Source of the DNA: CAHJXG01 sp965277495
GTDB lineage: Bacteria; Pseudomonadota; Alphaproteobacteria; Acetobacterales; Acetobacteraceae
Assembly: GCA_965277495.1 (NCBI GenBank)
Contig: OZ255824.1
Location: forward strand, 2,418,001-2,482,000
Length of the DNA: 64,000 nt
Direction: 5' to 3'
The translations under genes and the position numbers were made by a program. The notes beneath the pieces are model-generated. The model ran no database searches, was not told the origin of the DNA, and worked only from the letters and a program-made list of their open reading frames with translations. Positions 51,137 to 58,186 of the stretch are shown in pieces; position 1 is the first letter of the stretch, and the number at the start of each line of letters is the position of its first letter.

Positions 51137-52330
51137 CTAATGCCGCAGCTTGCGCACCTCGGCATCCGGCGGCTGCGCGTCCTGGCCGGGAACGTAGTGC
51201 CAGTCGGCCATGAGGCCCTCGTTGCCCTTCAGCGCGGTGCGTCCGACGAAGGTCCCGAACGTACTTTGATGGTCGATGGCGCGGTATTGCGCCGGGCCGA
51301 ACGGCGTGTCGAACGACGCCCCGGCGAACCCGGCGACAAGCTTTTCCGTCTCCATGCTCCCGGCCCTGGCGATCCCGGCGGCGATCGACTGGATCAACGC
51401 GTAGCCGACCACGGAACCCATGCGCGGCGCCTGCTTGAAGCGGTCCTGGTAGGCGGCCTCGAAGGCGCGGGCGCTTGGCACCTGCCCGACGGGATAGCCG
51501 GTGACCAGCCAGCCCTCCGGCGTCTCGTCGCCGAGCGGAATGAGGTATTCCGGCTCGCCGGTCAGCACGGACACCACGTCCTTCCCCTCGAACAGTCCGC
51601 GCGTGTTGCCTTGGCGGACGAAGTTGGTGAGGTCGGGGCCGAACAGCACGTTGAAGATGCCGTCGGGCTTGGCGTCCGCCAGCGCCTGCACCGTGGCCCC
51701 GGCGTCGATCTTGCCGAGCGCCGGCAGTTGGTCGGCGACGAACTCCACATCCGGACGCCGCGCCTGCAGCAGCGCCTTGAACCATTTCACCGCCGACTGG
51801 CCGTATTCGTAGTTCGGCGCAACGGTCGCCCAGCGCTTCGCCTTCATCTTGGCGGCCTCCGGCAGCATCATCGCCACCTGCATGTAGGTGGACGGGCGCA
51901 GCCGGAAGCTGGTCGGGCTGCCGCGCTCCCATACCAGCGCGTCGGTCAGCGGCTCGCCGGCAATATACAGCTTGTTGTTGCGGGCGGCGAAGTCGCTCAG
52001 CGCCAGGCCCACGTTGGACAGGAAACCGCCCGCCAGCAGGTCGACCTTCGCGTCCGACAGCAGCTCGCCGGCCAACTGCGTCGCCGTCTGCGGTTGCCCG
52101 GCGTCGTCCCGGCTGAGTACTTCGAGCTTGCGTCCGGCCACGCCGCCGCGCGCGTTCAGTTCATCCACCGCCAGTTGCCAGCCGTTGCGGTATGGCACGG
52201 TGAACGCCGGCGCCGCGGTGTAGCTGTTGATCTCGCCAATCCGGATCGGCGCATTGCCCTGGGCGCGCACGATGGCCGGCGCCGCCAGGCCCGCGGCGGC
52301 GGCCCCAAGCAGGACCCGTCTTGTCAGCAT
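51137..52330 (-). CDS. ABC transporter substrate-binding protein, LivK-like
   Basis: A 397-residue periplasmic binding protein (peripla_BP_6 type). The leader MLTRRVLLGAAAAGLAAPAIVRAQ is a Tat-like signal. 'IRIGEINSYTAAPAFTVPYRNGWQLAVDELNARGGVAGRKLEVLSRDDAGQP' is the standard family opening, and 'WATVAPNYEYGQSAVKWFKALL' forms the hinge region. I began at this ATG because the preceding frame gives no signal peptide. It is the first gene of the transporter operon. The ligand is unknown; linkage to an amidohydrolase suggests a cyclic amide, N-heterocyclic acid or similar. Confidence 0.87.
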   Translation of the reverse strand: MLTRRVLLGAAAAGLAAPAIVRAQGNAPIRIGEINSYTAAPAFTVPYRNGWQLAVDELNARGGVAGRKLEVLSRDDAGQPQTATQLAGELLSDAKVDLLAGGFLSNVGLALSDFAARNNKLYIAGEPLTDALVWERGSPTSFRLRPSTYMQVAMMLPEAAKMKAKRWATVAPNYEYGQSAVKWFKALLQARRPDVEFVADQLPALGKIDAGATVQALADAKPDGIFNVLFGPDLTNFVRQGNTRGLFEGKDVVSVLTGEPEYLIPLGDETPEGWLVTGYPVGQVPSARAFEAAYQDRFKQAPRMGSVVGYALIQSIAAGIARAGSMETEKLVAGFAGASFDTPFGPAQYRAIDHQSTFGTFVGRTALKGNEGLMADWHYVPGQDAQPPDAEVRKLRH

Positions 52331-52566
52331 GACTGCCCACCCGTAATGCAGAGGTTCGATGAATTCATTGGTATGCGGGCAATCCACCGAGTGCCGCTGG
52401 CGCTGTCAAGCGATTATGGGCGTGGCCGTGGAATAGCCGCCTGGCCCCGCGTCCCGCCGCCACAGGCCGGAACCGATCTGGCAGCCGCTTCGTTTGGGCA
52501 CCCAGACCCCTTGGGACCATCGCGCCGACGCTATGCGCGGGTCCAGCCCAAGCCAACGGAGCAAGC

Positions 52567-54147
52567 GTGAGCACCCCCGTCCACACCGATGCCGCGCTTC
52601 ACGCCATGGCTCCCGTCGCGCCCGCGATGGCGTCGCCGCCCGTGCACGAGGCCAACGTTCCAGGCGCCCATTTGCGGACCGTGATGGCCGGGGCGCTGCT
52701 GACGATGGTGCTCGCAGCGCTGGACCAGAACATCGTCAACACCGCCCTGCCCCGGATCGTCGGCGACCTCGGCGGCATGGCGCATATCTCGTGGGTGGTG
52801 ACGGCGTTCATGCTCACCGCCACGGCGACGACGCCGCTGTATGGCAAGCTGTCGGACATCTATGGCCGGCGCAGGCTGTTCTTTGTCGCCATCTTGCTGT
52901 TCCTCACGGGGTCGCTGCTGTGCGGCGCGGCCCAGTCCATGGGGCAGCTCATTGGATTCCGGGCGCTGCAGGGCCTGGGGGCGGGCGGCCTGCTGGTGCT
53001 GGCGCAGTCGGCGATCGGCGATGTGGTCTCGCCGCGGCAGCGTCCGCGCTACCAGGGATTGTTCACCGGCACGTTTGCGCTGGCCAGCATCGCCGGCCCC
53101 TTGCTGGGCGGCCTGATCACCTCGGCGCTGTCCTGGCGCTGGGTATTCTACGTCAACCTGCCCATCGGCATCGTCGCCATGGCCATGATCGCCATCGGCC
53201 TGCGCAAGCCGCCCTCCGGCCAGGTCCGGTCGATCGACTACGCCGGCGCGCTGCTGCTGACGGGCGCCACGGCCGCGCTGCTTCTCCTGCTGGCCTGGGG
53301 CGGCGCCGAGTTTCCATGGGTATCGCTTGACAGCGCCGGCCTGGCGGTCCTCACGGCTGCGCTGGCCGCCTTGTTCATCTGGCGGGAGGCGCATGCGCCG
53401 GAACCGCTGATCCGGCTGCCGCTGTTCCGCAACCCGATCTTCGCGCGCGGGGTGGCGGTCGGCGGGATGATGGCCTTCGCCATGCTGGGATCGACGGTGT
53501 TCCTGCCGCTTTATTTCCAATGGGTGCTCGGAATGGACCCGGCGGTCGCCGGGCTGATGCTGCTGCCACAGGTCGTCGGCATGGTGCTGACCTCGATCAT
53601 CGGCGGACGCATCGTCTCGCGGCTTGGGCGCAACAAGCCGTTCCTGCTGGCCGGCTTGGGGCTGGAGGCGGTGGCCCTGGCCAGCCTCGCCGCCTTTGCT
53701 TTCGTCGGCGCGGCCCCGGCCGCGTTCCTGGTCTCGATGGGCGCGCTCGGCATGGGGATGGGCATGGGGATGCCGAACCTGACCACCGCGATGCAGAACG
53801 CCGTGGCGCATCGGGAGCTGGGCGCGGCTACCGGAGCCTTGACCTTTGCGCGCTCGTTGGGCGGCGCGGTCGGCGTGGCCGCGTCGGGGGCGATCATGTC
53901 GGCCCGGCTTGCGTCCGCATCCACGGCCACGGGCGGCACGTTCAACATGCGTGCGCTGAGCGGCGGCATGGCGGCAGTCTCGCACCTCGCGCCCGCCCAG
54001 CAGGCGGCGGTCAGCGCGGCCTACCGCACGGCGCTCACTGGATGCTTTCTGCTGAGTGCTGTAGTGATGACGGCGGCGTTCATCCTGGTGCTCGGCTTGT
54101 CCGAGCAGACCCTGCGCAGCGAGATCGAGGAAGCGCCGGCCGCATAG
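52567..54147 (+). CDS. DHA2-family MFS drug exporter (EmrB/QacA type)
   Basis: A 526-residue proton antiporter with fourteen predicted helices, from a GTG start. 'MVLAALDQNIVNTALPRIVGDLG' near residue 45 is motif D1 of the family, 'YGKLSDIYGRRRLFFVAI' is motif A, and 'FRALQGLGAGGLLVLAQSAIGDV' with 'FTGTFALASIAGPLLGGLI' includes motif C of drug antiporters. It is divergent from the ABC transporter operon by 236 bases. No membrane-fusion (EmrA) partner lies beside it. It probably exports a toxic organic compound. Confidence 0.9.
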   Translation: MSTPVHTDAALHAMAPVAPAMASPPVHEANVPGAHLRTVMAGALLTMVLAALDQNIVNTALPRIVGDLGGMAHISWVVTAFMLTATATTPLYGKLSDIYGRRRLFFVAILLFLTGSLLCGAAQSMGQLIGFRALQGLGAGGLLVLAQSAIGDVVSPRQRPRYQGLFTGTFALASIAGPLLGGLITSALSWRWVFYVNLPIGIVAMAMIAIGLRKPPSGQVRSIDYAGALLLTGATAALLLLLAWGGAEFPWVSLDSAGLAVLTAALAALFIWREAHAPEPLIRLPLFRNPIFARGVAVGGMMAFAMLGSTVFLPLYFQWVLGMDPAVAGLMLLPQVVGMVLTSIIGGRIVSRLGRNKPFLLAGLGLEAVALASLAAFAFVGAAPAAFLVSMGALGMGMGMGMPNLTTAMQNAVAHRELGAATGALTFARSLGGAVGVAASGAIMSARLASASTATGGTFNMRALSGGMAAVSHLAPAQQAAVSAAYRTALTGCFLLSAVVMTAAFILVLGLSEQTLRSEIEEAPAA

Positions 54148-54209
54148 TCCCGCCGGGTGACGGCAGGGCTATCGTGTTTGGCCCCGCAGGCGTCATGTTC
54201 AGGGAACAT

Positions 54210-54312
54210 CGTCATTGCGAGCCGGCTTCGGCGCGGCAATCCAGGACCACACGGGCCGAAATTGGTGAACGCGGCCGGGATTGCTTCGTCGCAAGCGCTT
54301 CTCGCAATGACG
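54210..54312. repeat. CGTCATTGCGAG-type interspersed palindrome
   Basis: CGTCATTGCGAG (54210-54221) and CTCGCAATGACG (54301-54312) are perfectly complementary ends, with inner GCAATCC/GGATTGC pairs. This resembles a widespread class of proteobacterial intergenic palindromes. It lies between the convergent exporter and PLP-protein genes, where it could also end transcription. As such elements recur in genomes, it is probably one of many copies. Confidence 0.75.
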
Positions 54313-54373
54313 GGCAGTTGGCAAAGGCGACTGCCCTGGGATGACGGCCTTCGGTCTGTAATATCCCGTGTTT

Positions 54374-55072
54374 TCAGGCGGTGGCCCGGGCGCCGAAGAT
54401 GGCGCTGCCGACGCGGACATGGGTGGCGCCGTGGGCGATGGCGCATTCATAGTCGCTGGACATGCCCATCGACACCGCCGCCAGCCCGTGATGGGCGGCG
54501 CAGGCGGCGAGCCAGGCGAAATGCGGCGCCGGGTCGCCTTCGGCGGGCGGGATGCACATCAATCCCACCAGGGCGTCGCCGAACCGCGCGCGGCAGTCGC
54601 GGATGAAGGCGTCGGCGCCGGCCCGGGGCACGCCGGCCTTTTGCGGTTCGTCGCCGACGTTCACCTGAACCAGCAGGCGCGGCAGGCGGCCCTCCTTGCC
54701 GGACGCCTCGGCCAGGGCTTCGGCCAGGCGTGGGCGGTCGAGGCTCTCGATCATGTCGGCCAGGCGCACGGCGTCGCGGGCCTTGTTGGTCTGCAAGCCG
54801 CCGATCAGATGCAGCGACAGCTCCGGATGCGCCGGGCGCAGGCTGGGGAACTTGGCTGCGGCTTCCTGCACGCGGTTCTCGCCGAACACGGCCTGGCCGG
54901 CGTGCATCGCCTCCCGGATCGCCTCGACGGGATGGGTCTTGGACACCGCGACGAGCGTGACGCAACCCGGCGGGCGTCCGGCGCGCGCGACGGCGGCGGC
55001 GATGCGGGCCTGGACCTCGCGCAGGCGGTCGGACACGGTGGCCGCGGGCAGGGCAGGTTCGGGGGTGTGCAT
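54374..55072 (-). CDS. PLP homeostasis protein (YggS/PLPBP family)
   Basis: A 232-residue pyridoxal-phosphate-binding protein that buffers free PLP. 'CVTLVAVSKTHPVEAIREAMHAGQAVFGENRVQEAAAKF' carries the PLP lysine (VSK), 'LHLIGGLQTNKARDAVRLADMIESLDRP' has Gly where Ile-Gly-x-Leu-Gln-x-Asn-Lys is usual, and 'LSMGMSSDYECAI'-type sequence with 'VRVGSAIFGAR' closes the phosphate site. Its start codon overlaps that of the TenI-like gene on the other strand (shared CATG). A housekeeping gene widely kept in bacteria. Confidence 0.92.
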   Translation of the reverse strand: MHTPEPALPAATVSDRLREVQARIAAAVARAGRPPGCVTLVAVSKTHPVEAIREAMHAGQAVFGENRVQEAAAKFPSLRPAHPELSLHLIGGLQTNKARDAVRLADMIESLDRPRLAEALAEASGKEGRLPRLLVQVNVGDEPQKAGVPRAGADAFIRDCRARFGDALVGLMCIPPAEGDPAPHFAWLAACAAHHGLAAVSMGMSSDYECAIAHGATHVRVGSAIFGARATA

Positions 55073-55757
55073 GGATCACAGGCTTGCCGCATGGGCGCGC
55101 GCGGTCAAGGCGCGGGGGCGCCGGGTTGGGCCGCCGGCAAGCCGCCCGCCAGTGCTGTGGCTGTTCACCGACGCGCTGCGCCTGCCCGATCCGCGCCCGG
55201 CGATCGCCGCCCTGCCCCGGCGGCTGTGCGGCGTGGTGTTCCGCCATGATGGCGTTGCCGGACGCGCCGCGTTGGCCAAGGCGGTGGCCCGGCAATGCCG
55301 GATGCTGGCAATCCCGTTGGTGGTCGCCGGGGACGCGCGCCTTGCGGCGGCGGCCGGCGCTGGCATGCACCTCCGGGATGGCCGCCGCTCGGGGGACCGC
55401 GGGCTGAAACGCTGGCTGCGTCCGGCGGCGCTGGTGACCAGTTCCGCCCATTCCGCGGCCGACATGCGCCGGGCCCGGATCACGGAGGCGGACGCGGTGT
55501 TCTTGTCGCCGGTGTTGCCGACTCGGAGCCATCCCGGCGCCCCGGCGCTCGGCGTCGTGCGCTGGGCTGCAATGGCCCGGCTTGGACGCGGCGAATGCAT
55601 GGCGTTGGGCGGCGTGGACGGGCGCATGGTGCGCCGCCTGCCGCGGTGGTGCGTTGGTGCGGGGGCGATCGGGGCGTTGATGGCGGCGGGCGACGATCTC
55701 CCTTGTTGCCGGGAACCCTTGTTGCCGAGACGCCACAGTGTTCCGCAATTGCCATAA
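55071..55757 (+). CDS. Thiamine phosphate synthase/TenI-like protein, divergent
   Basis: A 228-residue protein of the ThiE/TenI barrel family. Recognisable parts are 'PVLWLFTDALRLPDPRPAI', 'GAGMHLRDG' (normally G-x-H-L/V), 'LVTSSAHSAADMRRARITEADAVFLSPVLPTRSHPGAPALGVVRW' and 'CMALGGVDGRMV'. The SPVLPTRSHPG stretch matches SPVFxTxSHPG of the family. Several pyrophosphate-binding positions look changed, so thiamine synthase activity is not assured; TenI-like aminase-associated or isomerase roles are possible. Start codon interlocks with the PLP-protein gene on the opposite strand. Confidence 0.75.
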   Translation: MDHRLAAWARAVKARGRRVGPPASRPPVLWLFTDALRLPDPRPAIAALPRRLCGVVFRHDGVAGRAALAKAVARQCRMLAIPLVVAGDARLAAAAGAGMHLRDGRRSGDRGLKRWLRPAALVTSSAHSAADMRRARITEADAVFLSPVLPTRSHPGAPALGVVRWAAMARLGRGECMALGGVDGRMVRRLPRWCVGAGAIGALMAAGDDLPCCREPLLPRRHSVPQLP

Positions 55758-55913
55758 TTCGCGGCATCAAGCGATTGCGGCAAGCGGGCTGGCCCGGCAA
55801 TAGTGTTTTCAGGCCTGGCTGCCCTTGCCCGTGAGCCGCTGAGGCGGTTATGTCGTGGGGAGGGGCGAGGCCCTGAATGTCAGCCGGAAACCGGCGTTTT
55901 GAGGAGAAGTTTC

Positions 55914-57380
55914 ATGCGTAAGCTCCTGCTGGCCTCTGTGGCCGCACTGGGCGCCTCGATGGGGGTGGCCACCGTGGCCGACGCCCAGACATCGTCCCCG
56001 GAACCAGGCACCGTGACGGTCCGCCTGAACGGCCGCTTCCGGTTCTATGGCGCGGTCATTCAACAGAGCAACGCGAACAACAATGCGTCTGGCACTGCCA
56101 CGGGCAACGTGAACGTGGCGACTGGTCAAGGCACGGCCACCGGCACCAACAAGCTGAGCAATTACATATTTGAAGAATACGCGCGGTTGTTTCCAGGGTT
56201 CGACGGCGTTGCCGCGAACGGCTTGAAGTACGGCGCCAGCCTTGAAATCCGGCAGGACAACGTGTCCGGCGCCGGCGGCGGGTCGTTTGGCGGCATCTCG
56301 CAGTCGAACCGGGCCCGCGGCGAGCTATATCTGCGGCGTGAGTGGGGCTATATCGGCACCGATAAGCTCGGCACGATCCGCCTCGGTGCGACCGACCAGC
56401 CGAGCAGCCTGTATATGACGGGCAACTTTGAAAACTTCGACAGCGGCGGCTTGAACGGCGACCATACCGGTTTCATCGCCGGAGCCCTGGACATGACGTG
56501 GCCCTTCGCCGACGTCGGCAACTACTACACCACGACCAAGGCGGTTTACCTGTCGCCGCAGCTCTATGGCTTCGATTTTGGCGTGTCCTACGAACCGGGC
56601 ACTGGCGCCGTCAACGGCGGCAGCAACTGCGGCTCTGGCAGTGCGGTCGGCGCCAACTTCGTCAACCCGGCCGGCAGCTTCACGCAGGCAGCGGGCGCCA
56701 ACGGACAGGGCGTGGCCGGCCCGGGCTGCGACGCCCTGGCGTCGTCGCCTAGCAATGCGGAAAGCGGCCGCCGCAAGAACACGGTGGACGCGCTGGTGCG
56801 CTATCGCGGCACGTTCGGCGCGTTCGGCATCGCGGCGACCGCCGGCTACATCGGCGGCGGGCATGTGCTGGACAACTCCGGCGCCGCGTTCACCAACAAT
56901 GCGTTGGCTGCGAACGGCATTCGTCCCAACTATGACGGCCTGAGCGTCGGCGACTTCGGCATAGCGGTGACCTACGGCGGCTTCAGCGTCGGCGGCAAGT
57001 ACATGTATGGGCGCTACAACGGCCAATGGTCGCTTGACCCCAAGGGCGCGCGTCCTGGCGAGGCGTTCCTGATCGGCGCGTCTTACACGGCCGGCCCGTT
57101 GGTCTTCGGCGCGCACTACCTGGACTACCGCAGCGCTGGCGACATCCCCAACGCCGTTGCCGGCCGTAACCGTCGCGAGCAGGGCATCGCCGCAGGCGCT
57201 ACCTACTCGCTGGCGCCGGGCCTATCGCTGTTCGCCTCCTACTTCATCAATCAGCGCCAGCAGGCTGGTTATGACTTCATCACCGGACAGGGCGTGTCAG
57301 CGACGGCACCACGCGGCGTCAGCTTCAACAACAAGGTCACCGGGCAGGTCTTCGCGCTCGGCACGGGCTTTAGCTGGTAA
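55914..57380 (+). CDS. Outer-membrane porin
   Basis: A 488-residue porin with signal peptide MRKLLLASVAALGASMGVATVADA and GAGGAG before the ATG. The mature protein begins 'TVTVRLNGRFRFYGAVIQQS' and shows alternating beta strands with 'REWGYIGTDKLGTIRLGATDQPSSLYMTGNFENFDSGG', the loop-3-like constriction of alphaproteobacterial general porins, and ends in a terminal Phe-Ser-Trp (ALGTGFSW), the aromatic end used for outer-membrane insertion. It should form trimers for passive uptake. It is monocistronic, with its own terminator 39 bases downstream, and may be strongly expressed. Confidence 0.88.
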   Translation: MRKLLLASVAALGASMGVATVADAQTSSPEPGTVTVRLNGRFRFYGAVIQQSNANNNASGTATGNVNVATGQGTATGTNKLSNYIFEEYARLFPGFDGVAANGLKYGASLEIRQDNVSGAGGGSFGGISQSNRARGELYLRREWGYIGTDKLGTIRLGATDQPSSLYMTGNFENFDSGGLNGDHTGFIAGALDMTWPFADVGNYYTTTKAVYLSPQLYGFDFGVSYEPGTGAVNGGSNCGSGSAVGANFVNPAGSFTQAAGANGQGVAGPGCDALASSPSNAESGRRKNTVDALVRYRGTFGAFGIAATAGYIGGGHVLDNSGAAFTNNALAANGIRPNYDGLSVGDFGIAVTYGGFSVGGKYMYGRYNGQWSLDPKGARPGEAFLIGASYTAGPLVFGAHYLDYRSAGDIPNAVAGRNRREQGIAAGATYSLAPGLSLFASYFINQRQQAGYDFITGQGVSATAPRGVSFNNKVTGQVFALGTGFSW

Positions 57381-57418
57381 CCGCGCAAAGCTCTGGCAAC
57401 CAGCCAGTATGATGCGGA

Positions 57419-57442
57419 GGGGCGGTGGGCAACCACCGCCCC
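57419..57442 (+). terminator. Rho-independent terminator of the porin gene
   Basis: GGGGCGGTGG (57419-57428) pairs perfectly with CCACCGCCCC (57433-57442) around a GCAA tetraloop, followed by TTCTGCGTTT. The stem is very stable; the T tract is broken. Confidence 0.8.
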
Positions 57443-57576
57443 TTCTGCGTTTGCCAGGTTTGCCGCTTACAGAGTTTGCCGCTCGACGGATGTGCGGCGC
57501 CTCGCTTGGCGCGGCGGTGTGGCCGGAGTATGACAGCGTGCGGCGCAGGCGGCGCCCTCATACAAATAGGTTCCCC

Positions 57577-58113
57577 ATGGTCCAGCGCACGTCCATAGCA
57601 GCCATTGCCCTGACCGCATTGCTGGCATTTGCGGCGTGTGGTTCGGTGAAGACCCGCCCGGTTGCCGATGACGAATACCAGGACTATCGCACCAAGGGCG
57701 GCGAAAAGGGCAAGCTGTTCGGCGACCAGGGCCTGGTGCTCGGCATCGGCAAGGGCGCAGGCAGCGCTGGCCAGGCGGACGGCGGCGGCGCGCTCGGCGT
57801 CAACGCGTACCTGTGGCGCGGCGCGCTGGATACGCTGGCGTTCATGCCGCTGGCTTCGGCCGACCCGTTCGGCGGCGTCATTATTACTGACTGGTATCAA
57901 CCGCCGTCCGGCAATGGCGAGCGTTTCAAGGCGACGGCGTATATCCTCGGGCGGCAGCTCCGCGCCGACGGCATCCGGATCTCGCTGTTCCGGCAGGTCG
58001 CGCAGGGCGGCCAATGGGTCGATGCGCCGATCAGCGCGACGACGACGAGCGAGATCGAGAACAAGGTGCTGGCCCGCGCGCGCGAGCTGCGGTCGCAGGT
58101 GGCGGCGCAATAG
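57577..58113 (+). CDS. DUF3576 lipoprotein
   Basis: A 178-residue lipoprotein. The leader MVQRTSIAAIALTALLAFAAC ends in a lipobox with the Cys at 21. The mature part matches DUF3576: 'GVNAYLWRGALDTLAFMPLASADPFGGVIITDWYQPPSGNGERFKATAYILGRQLRADGIRISLFRQ'. In alphaproteobacteria this gene usually stands before leuS, lptE and holA, as here. Its function is unknown; association with lptE suggests the outer membrane. It ends 73 bases before leuS. Confidence 0.85.
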   Translation: MVQRTSIAAIALTALLAFAACGSVKTRPVADDEYQDYRTKGGEKGKLFGDQGLVLGIGKGAGSAGQADGGGALGVNAYLWRGALDTLAFMPLASADPFGGVIITDWYQPPSGNGERFKATAYILGRQLRADGIRISLFRQVAQGGQWVDAPISATTTSEIENKVLARARELRSQVAAQ

Positions 58114-58186
58114 CAAGCTGCCGATTGCCGCATCGGCGGGCTTGGATGATATAACACGCGGTTACCCATTGCAGGCTGCGCCCAAC

